Of a DNA stretch of 64,000 nucleotides, positions 50,325 to 59,662 are shown in pieces. This DNA comes from Cellulosilyticum lentocellum DSM 5427 (GTDB lineage Bacteria; Bacillota; Clostridia; Lachnospirales; Cellulosilyticaceae): positions 2,935,001 to 2,999,000 of the forward strand of contig NC_015275.1 of assembly GCF_000178835.2 (NCBI RefSeq), written 5' to 3'. The position numbers and the translations under genes were made by a program. Positions within the stretch are counted from its first letter, which is position 1; each line of letters begins with the position of its first letter. The notes beneath the pieces are model-generated. The model was given only the letters and a program-made list of their open reading frames with translations, was not told the DNA's origin and searched no databases.

Positions 50325-52097
50325 CTACCTTCGCTGTTCAACTACTTCTTTCATACTTGTAAGCGCTGCCTCAACACAAAGTATTCCATTCCCCCAAGTA
50401 ATGTTAGGATAAGGTGACTGACTACTTGGTCGTCTTGCAGTACGTAACATAAAAATTCTAATGATATCTCCATACAAATTAATATTTCCTAGTTGATAAA
50501 TACCGTACGACATCATTAAAACATAAGCACCTGCTACAAAAGCTGAAGCTGCGCTAGTACCTGATAATGTTGTATATAGATTTTCACTTTCTGAGGCTGG
50601 TACTGTAATATTCACTCCTGGTGCAGTAATCCCAGGTTTCACTCGTCCATCTGCACTAGGTCCTCTTCCTGAAAAAGAAACCGGTTGTACTGCAAAATTA
50701 TTGTACGCTCCAACACTTGTAATCTTATTTGCTGTTGCTGGTGTTGTTATAGTTTGATTGAGATCTGCATTTAAAAATTGAGTTTGATTTTCTGTTTCTG
50801 TTACAATACTTCCCCATATATGGTAATTTCCCTCTAATACAATATTCCCACCTGATATAGTTAAGTTCCAAATTCCATTATTAATATTCCTACCACCTTG
50901 ACCTTGGAATAAAATATAAATTAACTGTTTATCTATATTAGTGAGCGGAGCCGAAAAGTTAATCATTACAGCTGTTTCATCAAACAAATAAGCACGACTA
51001 GCATTTAACAAATTCAGTTCCTCCGTTTTTTCACCATTAGGTGCTTGAATAGTTAACTTTATATCATCAGTAAACCTGCTCCAGATACAGCAAGCATAAT
51101 TTGCAATATTTCCTTCAATTAGTAATTGTTGCTCTTCAAATGTTCCTATATCAACCTTGCCTGATGTATGACTTCCTCTATTTCCTTGATTGCCCACACC
51201 TACTACAATATTAGTCATCCACATATTATATACTTGATTAATATATAGTTCTATAGGTGCACTTCCATCATGTGCTGTTAAATTATTACCTATACCCAGT
51301 AAAATTACAATAGGTTTTTCTAATTCTTCTGCTTTTCTAACTACGTAATAAAGTCCCTGCATGACTTCTATATCTCGTGGATGCTCATTTGTTACTGTTC
51401 CTAATTTAACGATTAACAATTCACATTCTGGTGCCATTCCCTTATTAATGTGACCGGTACTACCTCTCCCATTTCCTGCTGCAATACCCGTTATCGCTGT
51501 ACCATGTCCTATCATATCTTGGCTAGGAACAATGGCAAGCTGTTCTTCTTTGGTGTTCCGACTTAAAGCATCATTAATTTGCTCACTTGTAAACTCTACT
51601 CCACTAGAAAAGCCTACTGGTGATGTACCCAAAAGTGTCTGATCCCATAAATACTTAATACGCGTACTACCATCTATATTTCTAAAGTCTGGATGACTAT
51701 AGTCAATACCAGAATCTATTACTGCTAATAAAACACCTTCTCCTGTCACAGTAAAATTTCCACCTGGATTACTTACATTGGATGCACACACTGATCCTAA
51801 TCCGATATCAATGTATTCACACATAGTAGGTAATGATAGGAATACCACTTGTGGATGATTAGATAAATTAGGGATTTCCATCTTATTAATAAAAATCTGA
51901 GCAAATCCACCTTGTAAGTTATATGCTGAAAATGCATATTGCTCCTGTATTTGATTAATATTACCTACATACTGCATGATGACTTCCCAAATACTTTCAT
52001 TCTCTGTTGTCATAAATAAACTTCTAACTTCTTTAGTTAGCAACCTTTCATAGCGTAGTGCCAATTGTAATGTGGCATTAATCTTATTTGTAATCAT
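50325..52097 (-). CDS. Csp-like subtilisin protease, third gene, triad intact
   Basis: 590 residues of the S8 family. N-terminal prodomain about 1-95 without signal peptide; Asp128 in VIDSGIDYSHPDF, His198 in MIGHGTAITGIAAGN, Ser in LSGTSAASAFVAGA, so the catalytic triad is present. Typical of Csp proteases that cleave pro-SleC in clostridial spores. AGGAGG precedes the ATG, 11 bp after the pseudoprotease gene. No sleC gene lies within the window, so the substrate is unknown. Confidence 0.88.
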   Translation of the reverse strand: MITNKINATLQLALRYERLLTKEVRSLFMTTENESIWEVIMQYVGNINQIQEQYAFSAYNLQGGFAQIFINKMEIPNLSNHPQVVFLSLPTMCEYIDIGLGSVCASNVSNPGGNFTVTGEGVLLAVIDSGIDYSHPDFRNIDGSTRIKYLWDQTLLGTSPVGFSSGVEFTSEQINDALSRNTKEEQLAIVPSQDMIGHGTAITGIAAGNGRGSTGHINKGMAPECELLIVKLGTVTNEHPRDIEVMQGLYYVVRKAEELEKPIVILLGIGNNLTAHDGSAPIELYINQVYNMWMTNIVVGVGNQGNRGSHTSGKVDIGTFEEQQLLIEGNIANYACCIWSRFTDDIKLTIQAPNGEKTEELNLLNASRAYLFDETAVMINFSAPLTNIDKQLIYILFQGQGGRNINNGIWNLTISGGNIVLEGNYHIWGSIVTETENQTQFLNADLNQTITTPATANKITSVGAYNNFAVQPVSFSGRGPSADGRVKPGITAPGVNITVPASESENLYTTLSGTSAASAFVAGAYVLMMSYGIYQLGNINLYGDIIRIFMLRTARRPSSQSPYPNITWGNGILCVEAALTSMKEVVEQRR

Positions 52098-52107
52098 TGC
52101 TTACCTC

Positions 52108-54480
52108 CTAATCTATGGGAGTTGCTAATAATTGTGGAAGTCTCTCTAATTGGTATACTCCATAACCTTGACTTCTATCTGGATAGGTAACGTCTTCAAA
52201 TTGATATACATCACTAAGTATCAAATTCCTCATAATCAATGAATTAGCTCCTGGTTCTCCCATTTCAACTTGCCATTTATCATATAGGCAAGCTATAGAT
52301 CCAAGTAGTGTACTTGCTGCTATAGCTGTTCCTTCTGCATTATTCCATCTATCATCCGATATTAAGATGGATATACCTCGACTTACACATATAGGATTGG
52401 TTATCCCATTCCAATTAAATCCCCTACCTGCACTTCTTAAGATTACAAAGTTTTGTCCATCGAATCCTGATACACTAATAATTCCATCAGTAGTTGCATT
52501 AGAACCCAATGTCGTAAATGGCGTAGCAGGGCTTAACGTTACATTAGGATTTAGTTGTTGTTGTGAAAGCCATAAATCAATCATTCCTCGTGTTGCAACT
52601 TGTTGTTCTATCTCAATTGTCCACGTTCCTGGTGTCATGTTCTCTATACTAAATAATATATATTGACTGCCATTATTATAATCATCCAAAAGTCCTGTTG
52701 AATAAATTGTGGCCTTTTCTCTATTCGTAATGGCTTTTCTTTCTAGTTTAATGGCATGCTCATTATCCTTTGGAGGATAAAGCATAAATTCAGTATTTTG
52801 AATACATTTTATATAAATAATACCCACTAAGTAAGGTGTCTGCTCTTTAACTTGTAAGGAAACCTTATTTAATACATCATAATCACTTACTAAAATACTA
52901 TGATGATTTTTATCACCTTCCTCCCCCGTAGGCATAATAAAGGTATAGTTTTGTTTTCTTGCTAACTGAGAGAGCATTTGTTCTATTATGCTGCTCCCAT
53001 CATGCGCAGAGATATTGGTACTATATGGAATATAGATTACAATAGGCTTATTATTAAGTTGTGCAAGCTCCATTAGTTTATGTACTGCCACTAGAACTTC
53101 TGGCATTAACACCCCTTCCTGTTCTTCTACTCCACCATAAATCCTATTAATAGCTTCAGGTGCTTTATTGATTTTAGCTACTATAAACTCAGCATGAGTA
53201 GCAATCCCCCTATACTGTTCATCTTTTCCTCCAGCAATCTGTAATATTAAGGTTTCATCCTCTTCACTAGCTGGCAAGGGTACACTTTCTCCTGGATTAG
53301 ATAACGCTAGTGCTGCATTAATTTGATTCGAAGTATAATAAATGCCCTCATTACCTTCCTTCTGTTCCCACATACATGCAATACGTGTTGTCCCTGATTC
53401 ATTTCTTAAATAACTTTTTCTATAATCGACCCCTTTTGTCCCAATAATGCCAATGTAAACACTTTCTCCTAGATATTTTAATTCTTGTGATACTTGGTTA
53501 TATGCTTTAAGAGGCTTTACCTCTTCTTTTTGAATCAGCGCAGGTGTTAAAATAGGTGACATATAATTAGGCGGAACATGATGTGCTATTTCTTGTCTAA
53601 AGCTATCTATCTTTTGCCTTTCATCATAGATAAATGTATAATTTTTACCCACACAAACTGTTCTTAATCCAAGTTCTTGGTAATAACTATAATCTTTATC
53701 ATCTAATAAATTAAGCGGCACATATATTCTCTGACTGAGTGGTATTCGGTCATAAAAGTTGTCTTGATAAAGTGACATTTGACTTTTATTTTCTAGTAAC
53801 TCATTGCCTTGTTTCCTAAAACACTTTTTTATGAGTAACTTAACCTCAGCCTCTGACTTATGTGTATAAATCATTCTCTTTTCATTAAACTTATTTCTTT
53901 CACTTAGTGGACATTCATATTGATATATTTCTTCCCTAGCTACGCTATTTATACAAATACTCTTATATGTTTCTAGATATAGATTGAAAATTTCCTGCAT
54001 CAATGAATGAGATTTAAAATATGGCAACTGACTTTCTATATGACTAACAATCACTAGTGTACGCTTAAGTTGTTTGGCGATTTGATGAAGCTTCTCTATT
54101 CCCATTAAGTACTCACTAGAGTAAATTCTTTCGGTACTACTATAACAGCAAATCCATGGGGTATGTTGTTCCTTTATATTTTTTTCTTCCCATTTTTGAG
54201 AAGAAAAATCATATTCATAACTTACCTCTGCTGAATCTACTCTATTACCTATCGTTGCTACTATAATTGGTAAATGTATTAGGCCTTTCACTGTCGTAAA
54301 GGGTACCTTTTTTAACAGTAGCTCATAATCCGGCTCTATGTCAGTGACTCTTTCTTTTATCTCTACAAGTTTATCATCTGTAAGTTCTATTATAGATCCA
54401 AACTCTATTAGTTCCTGTCTTTGCTTCAGAAATAGTGTTTTACACAACATCGCATCTACCTTGGGCACAATGTATTTCAT
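52108..54480 (-). CDS. Csp-like pseudoprotease with long N-terminal extension, second gene
   Basis: 790 residues from ATG 54480 (AGGAGGG 5 nt upstream). C-terminal about 440 residues align with the neighbouring S8 proteases: IGIIGTKGVDYRKSYL where they have V-D-T-G-I-D; no GHGT in DETLILQIAGGKDEQYRGIA; GTAIAASTLLGS in place of GTSAA. All three catalytic residues are therefore lost. The N-terminal about 340 residues form a separate, unrecognised domain. Likely a non-enzymatic partner or receptor, like CspC/CspA of C. difficile; that role is inference. Confidence 0.8.
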   Translation of the reverse strand: MKYIVPKVDAMLCKTLFLKQRQELIEFGSIIELTDDKLVEIKERVTDIEPDYELLLKKVPFTTVKGLIHLPIIVATIGNRVDSAEVSYEYDFSSQKWEEKNIKEQHTPWICCYSSTERIYSSEYLMGIEKLHQIAKQLKRTLVIVSHIESQLPYFKSHSLMQEIFNLYLETYKSICINSVAREEIYQYECPLSERNKFNEKRMIYTHKSEAEVKLLIKKCFRKQGNELLENKSQMSLYQDNFYDRIPLSQRIYVPLNLLDDKDYSYYQELGLRTVCVGKNYTFIYDERQKIDSFRQEIAHHVPPNYMSPILTPALIQKEEVKPLKAYNQVSQELKYLGESVYIGIIGTKGVDYRKSYLRNESGTTRIACMWEQKEGNEGIYYTSNQINAALALSNPGESVPLPASEEDETLILQIAGGKDEQYRGIATHAEFIVAKINKAPEAINRIYGGVEEQEGVLMPEVLVAVHKLMELAQLNNKPIVIYIPYSTNISAHDGSSIIEQMLSQLARKQNYTFIMPTGEEGDKNHHSILVSDYDVLNKVSLQVKEQTPYLVGIIYIKCIQNTEFMLYPPKDNEHAIKLERKAITNREKATIYSTGLLDDYNNGSQYILFSIENMTPGTWTIEIEQQVATRGMIDLWLSQQQLNPNVTLSPATPFTTLGSNATTDGIISVSGFDGQNFVILRSAGRGFNWNGITNPICVSRGISILISDDRWNNAEGTAIAASTLLGSIACLYDKWQVEMGEPGANSLIMRNLILSDVYQFEDVTYPDRSQGYGVYQLERLPQLLATPID

Positions 54481-54490
54481 GATATCCCTC

Positions 54491-56227
54491 CTATATATCA
54501 GCAATACTACTTTGTAAATCTAACCTTCCATACCCTTCGAGATTATTAGGATACATCACATTTTTTTGCCTTCTGGCACCCTTTACTAAAATCCCTGTAG
54601 CAATTACAGTATTCATATAAGGTGAGTTTTTATCTACTACTGCCCATTGTAAAAGCAATGCGCAGGCCGAAGCTGTTATAGCTGCGGCTGCACTTGTACC
54701 AGTATAAGTTGTAAATCCTCCACCTGGACTAGGTCCTTGTATATTGACTCCCGGTGCAATAATATTAGGTTTAATAACACCATTGGGCGTTGGTCCCCTA
54801 CCTGATGCAATATATACACTATCATCTATATAATCATAAGCCCCTACTATTAGAGAAAACCTCTGTGTTCCTGGGATTTGAACTGTTGTATTAGGATCAG
54901 GTCTTAAAAATCTAGTGGTATTTTCAATAAAGTCACGTCTAGGTAACCAAATATGAAACACGCCATCTACTATAATTTCCCCTAAAATCACTAATGACCA
55001 AATACCCGGGGTTGGATTCTGTAATCTAATAACAATTTGCTCATCCCCTGATAGAAAGCTGGGATAGCGATAAGTTACTGTTGCTATGGCTCGTTCTAAA
55101 TTAAAGCTATAAGTCTGATCCTGCTGTGATAAAATGGGAATACTTTCAATCACCTGACCTAGTGGACTTCTTATAGAAATACGTAATCGGTTAACGCTAG
55201 CTGTCATCATAAACATAATAAATCCACTTTCGTTTTCACCCACATTAATTTCTACTACTTCGCTCATCCCTAGAGCAACTTCTCCTCTGTAATGATGTCC
55301 ACTGTTTGCTTCATTCCCTGCTGCAATGACAGTAATGACATTAGGGGCTATAGAAAGCTCTTGTAAAAAAATTTCTAAAATCTCCGTCCCATTATGTGGC
55401 CCATAATTTGAACCCATACCTATGCAAATGACAATAGGTCTATTTAAGTCGTATGCTACCTCCAGTAAGTAATTAATTCCTGTTAAAATATCCGTATCTT
55501 GATAAGCTGGTACTTCTTTGTTAATCATATGGTAATCTCTAATTCTTGCACTGACTTGCCTTAGTTTTACCATAACGATACTTGAATCAGGAGCGCCACC
55601 TGCAAAACCATCTATGTTTGTTTGATCATTTCCTGCAGCTATACCTGCAAGAAAAGTCCCATGCCCTATTTCATCCCTTGATGGTACAATACTAAAAGGG
55701 TCTTCTGCTTGTAATGCTGCATTTATGTCCCTTTGGCTATATATACTTCCATATCCATAGGTTTCTGGTGGATTGCCCTGAATTGTTTGATCCCAAATAG
55801 ATATAATACGTGTAGTACCATCTGCATTTTGAAATAGTGTATTGGTATAATCAATGCCCGTATCTACAAATCCTATCAAGACTCCCCTTCCTCTTAACTC
55901 ACCATAAGGATAGTTATGAAAGATTGAAATATTAGATACTTCCAATGCGTTGGTTACATTAAGCCCAAAGGGCGTTGGTTCTAATATAAAATTAATCACT
56001 TGTTGTAATCTTACAAATTCTTGTTCACTCTCTTTAGGTACTTGAACAGTATATATATATGATGCAACTTGTTTAAAAATAAGTTTTGGAAAAGCAGATT
56101 TTAGTAATTCAACATTTTTTATATCCCTAAGTGCATAGTTCATTAAGATATAAATATTACCATTCTCTTCTATTTTCAACACCCCCTTATAAAAGTTCAA
56201 AATCCTATATAATCCTTTAGAACACAT
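54491..56227 (-). CDS. Csp-like subtilisin protease, first gene, triad intact
   Basis: 578 residues. Prodomain up to about residue 110; Asp122 in GFVDTGIDYTNTLF, His189 in DEIGHGTFLAGIAAGN, Ser in YTGTSAAAAITASA. All catalytic residues present. No signal peptide. The start is uncertain: ATG 56227 lacks a ribosome-binding site, while AAGGGGG lies inside the frame near codon 14 before possible GTG/TTG starts. First gene of the three-gene operon. Confidence 0.88.
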   Translation of the reverse strand: MCSKGLYRILNFYKGVLKIEENGNIYILMNYALRDIKNVELLKSAFPKLIFKQVASYIYTVQVPKESEQEFVRLQQVINFILEPTPFGLNVTNALEVSNISIFHNYPYGELRGRGVLIGFVDTGIDYTNTLFQNADGTTRIISIWDQTIQGNPPETYGYGSIYSQRDINAALQAEDPFSIVPSRDEIGHGTFLAGIAAGNDQTNIDGFAGGAPDSSIVMVKLRQVSARIRDYHMINKEVPAYQDTDILTGINYLLEVAYDLNRPIVICIGMGSNYGPHNGTEILEIFLQELSIAPNVITVIAAGNEANSGHHYRGEVALGMSEVVEINVGENESGFIMFMMTASVNRLRISIRSPLGQVIESIPILSQQDQTYSFNLERAIATVTYRYPSFLSGDEQIVIRLQNPTPGIWSLVILGEIIVDGVFHIWLPRRDFIENTTRFLRPDPNTTVQIPGTQRFSLIVGAYDYIDDSVYIASGRGPTPNGVIKPNIIAPGVNIQGPSPGGGFTTYTGTSAAAAITASACALLLQWAVVDKNSPYMNTVIATGILVKGARRQKNVMYPNNLEGYGRLDLQSSIADI

Positions 56228-56366
56228 ATATATATTTATGCTTAACTCCTATTCACTTATGAGGATATTTTTGCAAAATACTAAGCTCGTATGATTTTAT
56301 CATGCTAAGTATCACATTTAGTAACTTTAAGTTGATATTAATATGTAAAAATTTATTTACAACTAT

Positions 56367-56396
56367 AAAAGCCACTAACTTTTGCTAGTGGCTTTT
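56367..56396. terminator. isolated terminator hairpin
   Basis: AAAAGCCACTA (56367-56377) and TAGTGGCTTTT (56386-56396) form a perfect 11-bp stem in the gap before the small orphan genes. No adjacent gene obviously ends here. The rest of 56228-56655 shows no gene. Confidence 0.65.
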
Positions 56397-56655
56397 ATGC
56401 AAACTATCTTTTGTTATCCTTGCATCTCAATTTTCTCATCTATTATGTAAAAGCATCGATCTCCTACTATCTTTGTATAATTATATATAAAACTCAGTAT
56501 TGTATTGTTTTTTTTATCTAATGTATTAGAATAAGATCAGATATAATAATAAAGATTATTCTGATAATATTATGGTAATGATTTATTATTTCAGAGTTTA
56601 AAGAGTATATAAAAGGATATAATTAAAAAGATTACTATATAGGAGTTGATAATTT

Positions 56656-56778
56656 ATGTTAGCAAGAGAACTTATTTGGTTATTAGTTTTATTTATAATA
56701 CTGCTAAAAATTTGGTTTGCGATTTTAAATTCAATATTTAATTTAATTAATAATATTAAAAATAAAAAAAATAAGTAA
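56656..56778 (+). CDS. 40-residue single-helix membrane peptide
   Basis: Short frame starting MLARELIWLLVLFIILLKIW and ending with a basic, Asn/Lys-rich tail (NNIKNKKNK). AGGAG lies 10 nt upstream. One membrane helix with a positive C-terminal tail. It precedes the exported protein gene by 64 bp on the same strand. The pattern is seen in small toxins, holin-like peptides and translocation helpers, none of which can be chosen here. Confidence 0.4.
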   Translation: MLARELIWLLVLFIILLKIWFAILNSIFNLINNIKNKKNK

Positions 56779-56842
56779 TATTTGCATTTTTTAGAAATAT
56801 ATGTTAAGTTATAATTAGATAAAATAAAAGGGGGTTTGTAGT

Positions 56843-57538
56843 ATGTCAAAAAAAATAAAATATTTATTAATGGGATGCTGTATAATGGGGGCATCTGTAG
56901 TTCCGTTATATGCCAATCAAGTTTATCCAGTAACTGAAATTGAATATGAAAATATTCAAGAGAATACAATCACAGAAGATACTTCCGTTACTAAAGATAA
57001 TGTTTTAGAAGTCCTAGATTACTTAGGTATTGATAGAAGTGACTATGTACAAGATAACTCAGTTGGTGACAATAGTGGGGAGTATACGGTAGGAGAATTA
57101 AGAAATTTACTTAAAATAGCCACACAAGAAGTAACTAAAATTAATGGCTCTAAATTAAATAATAAAACATATACTGAAAACATAATAACACCATATGCAC
57201 TAACAGGCTCTATGCTATTATCATCGTCTTCAGATGCAGGTACATTTACATTAGTTACTTCAGTCAACGGAAAATATTATAATGATTATTGGACAGGCGC
57301 ATCAGGCGAAAATGTCACATTAGTTTCTAATACTAATGTTGGAATTACACATGCAATTACAGAAAAGAGAGTAGTAACATCTTCGTATACCGCTTCTACA
57401 ATATCAGTGAGATACGACGTTACTGTAGAGACGAGAATAACCATTCCTTTCGGATACATACCCTCAGGCTCAAATGATTGTAGCGGAACAATAGGGTTTC
57501 CTGCTTCAAAATATTTAAAGCCACTAATTGAAGTTTAA
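56843..57538 (+). CDS. exported protein of unknown function
   Basis: 231 residues. Signal peptide MSKKIKYLLMGCCIMGASVV with cleavage near YANQ. Acidic middle (residues 30-65), then a beta-rich C-terminal half (SDAGTFTLVTSVNGKYYNDY and later VRYDVTVETRITIPFGYIPS). No family recognised. AAAGGGGG upstream of the ATG and a strong terminator downstream support a real gene. Confidence 0.5.
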   Translation: MSKKIKYLLMGCCIMGASVVPLYANQVYPVTEIEYENIQENTITEDTSVTKDNVLEVLDYLGIDRSDYVQDNSVGDNSGEYTVGELRNLLKIATQEVTKINGSKLNNKTYTENIITPYALTGSMLLSSSSDAGTFTLVTSVNGKYYNDYWTGASGENVTLVSNTNVGITHAITEKRVVTSSYTASTISVRYDVTVETRITIPFGYIPSGSNDCSGTIGFPASKYLKPLIEV

Positions 57539-57589
57539 CAAATAACTATAGAGAATTTTATATCATGATTAGATTTTATTTGTAGACCC

Positions 57590-57636
57590 AAAAGACATAC
57601 ACAGGTACCAAAGTATTCTCTGTGTATGTCTTTTTT
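57590..57636 (+). terminator. terminator of the exported-protein gene
   Basis: AAAAGACATACACAG (57590-57604) and CTGTGTATGTCTTTT (57620-57634) with a run of six T after it. Confidence 0.88.
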
Positions 57637-57714
57637 GAACTTTGATTAAAACTATTCTTTTTTAAATCAAAAAGTAATAAACCAGACTACTCCATTTCGT
57701 TATTTTTTACTTTT

Positions 57715-57754
57715 AAAAGCTGGTACCCGCAACTCTAGAATTGCAGGTACCAGC
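57715..57754 (-). terminator. terminator of the 41-codon gene
   Basis: Fourteen-base arms GCTGGTACC-GCAA and TTGC-GGTACCAGC with TTTT following on the minus strand, just beyond the stop at 57763. Confidence 0.8.
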
Positions 57755-57762
57755 CGAATTTA

Positions 57763-57888
57763 TTACCTATTGGTAAACTTAGTATTTAATTCAATGAACA
57801 GCCACTTTAGTATTGGAAATACATTTCTTACACACTCATTTATTATTGCTATTTTAAGTGCCAAAAGTAGTGCTTCATTATTATCCAT
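57763..57888 (-). CDS. 41-residue small protein
   Basis: Starts MDNNEALLLALKIAIINECV and continues with FPILKWLFIELNTKF. GGAGG is 7 nt before the ATG at 57888 and a strong terminator follows, so it has its own transcription unit. Amphipathic/hydrophobic helix. No family recognised. Confidence 0.5.
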   Translation of the reverse strand: MDNNEALLLALKIAIINECVRNVFPILKWLFIELNTKFTNR

Positions 57889-57992
57889 TAAACCAACCAC
57901 CTCCATAATAGATGACTGGTACCTTAAATATAATATATGCATATTCAAAAAAAATATCCACTATCTAATTTTATAAGCAAAAAAATAGCCCA

Positions 57993-58002
57993 AGCTAATA
58001 CC
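57993..58002 (+). repeat. IS target-site duplication, left copy
   Basis: AGCTAATACC immediately outside the left inverted repeat; identical to the copy at 59653-59662. Confidence 0.9.
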
Positions 58003-58149
58003 CAATGTCATTAAGTTAACATTGTGATAGAAACGCATCCCTAGGAAAAGAAGTTGAAGATTTATTTCTTCAGCTTCTTTTTCTATTTCCAGGTACCACA
58101 AATAGACAGATTTGCATCTGCCTCAAAATTTATATTCTTTTACAAAGAT

Positions 58150-59466
58150 TTATGCTACTCTATAAAGGAAGCCATGAAAAAGCTTGATAGTTAAGTTTCG
58201 TTCCCTATGCCTATTAGGCCGTACAGGAATGAGATTTCTTGCGATTATGACTTCTAAATCAGGTGATGTTGCTTTTCCATGATAGAATAACCTACACATA
58301 TGCACTGCAACTGAGAAATTTGCTTTATATGTATGCTTTCTTTGCTTTTTTTCAATGACTACGTGCCATGTAATCATTTCTGCAAAGTTATACATTATCA
58401 TATGTGCATAGATTTCTTGTTGGATACACATCACCTTTTTTGAATGAAAATCTAACATTCCAATCGTATATTTCAAATCTCGAAAAGATGTTTCAATCCC
58501 CCAACGAGAAGCATACAGTTTTTTTACCTCATCAGGAGGATACTTTTCACTGTTTAGATTTGTAACTATTGTTTCATAGGAAGTTTCTGAAATAGGAAAT
58601 CTCACTATTCGGAAGTGTAATTCATAGAATTTAGCAGGTTCAGATTTCTTGTTTTTAAGTGGTAAATAATCAAACGGTTGGGCTGAAGAAACACTTCGAT
58701 AATGATTTTTGTCTTTGAAAAGTTCTTTGACTGCATTCGTTTTCTTTCTTGTAAGTTTTAAAGAAATATCAATATCAAAACAGTCTGTTTTGGGTAAATC
58801 CAATCCATTCTTTATACCATTAATTCCATCTTTGACACGAATAAGAAAGAACCATCCTTTTTCTTGAATGTGAGCCATGCTGTTGAAAGATTCATAACCT
58901 CTATCAGCTATCACGAGTGCTTTAGGAATTTCAGAACGATCAACCATTTCTTGTAGAGCGTTATGTTCATTCTTTTCTTTAGATTTTTGTATTATCACAT
59001 CATGATAAATAGAATAATTTATATTATACAACGCATTTATATGCAGAAGATTATATGATTTTCTTCCATCTTTTCCAGAATGAAATGAATTTAAATCATC
59101 AGGATTGGTAGGAATCTGTACATCAGACCCATCAACAGCAAGTATGGGCATATCTTCATTAAAGTTATCTATAAGTTTACTTGAAAAGCCGTCAAATATC
59201 TTCTTAAACGCTTCAGGCTTTATCTTTTTTCTCTGCTGAACAAACGCAGAAGAAGTTGGTGTATCTGCAGATGCACCAAATAGATCTAATAATTCGTTTG
59301 TAAGGCTCCCACTTCCCATTCCAATAATTCCAGCTAAAATTTTATTCATGGGCAATTTCCTTTTGCGTAAAAAATCACTACCTGGATTGGTACAATAATC
59401 TTGCGGATTGTCAGCTATCTTTTGGATTTCATCTACTAAAAGCTTTTTAATTTGTTTGGGTTTCAT
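58150..59466 (-). CDS. IS4-family DDE transposase
   Basis: 438 residues from ATG 59466 (AAGGAGG 7 nt upstream; the frame continues to 59532 through the leader hairpin). DDE residues: Asp in LAVDGSDVQIP, Asp in VIADRGYESF, and the IS4 signature Y-x2-R-x3-E-x6-K in YASRWGIETSFRDLKY. No frameshift. Cuts and inserts the element. Confidence 0.95.
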   Translation of the reverse strand: MKPKQIKKLLVDEIQKIADNPQDYCTNPGSDFLRKRKLPMNKILAGIIGMGSGSLTNELLDLFGASADTPTSSAFVQQRKKIKPEAFKKIFDGFSSKLIDNFNEDMPILAVDGSDVQIPTNPDDLNSFHSGKDGRKSYNLLHINALYNINYSIYHDVIIQKSKEKNEHNALQEMVDRSEIPKALVIADRGYESFNSMAHIQEKGWFFLIRVKDGINGIKNGLDLPKTDCFDIDISLKLTRKKTNAVKELFKDKNHYRSVSSAQPFDYLPLKNKKSEPAKFYELHFRIVRFPISETSYETIVTNLNSEKYPPDEVKKLYASRWGIETSFRDLKYTIGMLDFHSKKVMCIQQEIYAHMIMYNFAEMITWHVVIEKKQRKHTYKANFSVAVHMCRLFYHGKATSPDLEVIIARNLIPVRPNRHRERNLTIKLFHGFLYRVA

Positions 59467-59505
59467 ATGTGTCCTCCTTGTAACTAAGTTTCCTTTAATT
59501 ACAAG

Positions 59506-59550
59506 GGCCGCTCTCACTACCTCTTTATTCAATCAGTAGTGAGAGCGGCC
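59506..59550 (-). promoter_or_regulatory. hairpin in the transposase leader
   Basis: GGCCGCTCTCACTAC (59506-59520) and GTAGTGAGAGCGGCC (59536-59550) are perfect 15-bp arms, far more GC-rich than the surroundings, lying 40 nt upstream of the transposase start. Probably limits expression from outside transcripts. Confidence 0.6.
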
Positions 59551-59587
59551 GCACATTTTCTTTGTCTTGTCAACTACTTTTTCAAAA

Positions 59588-59625
59588 AAAGATCCCTATA
59601 CCATTTGATTGGTATAGAGATCTTT
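59588..59625. terminator. terminator just inside the IS right end
   Basis: AAAGATC-CTATACC and GGTATAG-GATCTTT arms with T-runs on both strands; on the minus strand it stops incoming transcription before the transposase. Confidence 0.75.
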
Positions 59626-59652
59626 TTTCGTCATCTTAACTTAATGACATTG

Positions 59653-59662
59653 AGCTAATACC
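59653..59662 (+). repeat. IS target-site duplication, right copy
   Basis: AGCTAATACC directly after the right inverted repeat. Confidence 0.9.

Larger units (their letters stand above)
58003..59652 (-). mobile_element. complete IS4-family insertion sequence (1650 bp)
   Basis: Bounded by the 17-bp perfect inverted repeat CAATGTCATTAAGTTAA (58003-58019 and complement at 59636-59652) and by 10-bp target duplications. It carries one intact transposase gene, a terminator at each end (58044-58086 and 59588-59625) and a hairpin before the transposase start. All features of an active copy are present. Confidence 0.93.

Noticed and set aside
56598..56969. Minus-strand 123-codon frame
   Set aside because: Lies antisense to the 40-residue peptide and the signal peptide of the exported protein; very AT-rich, no start signals.
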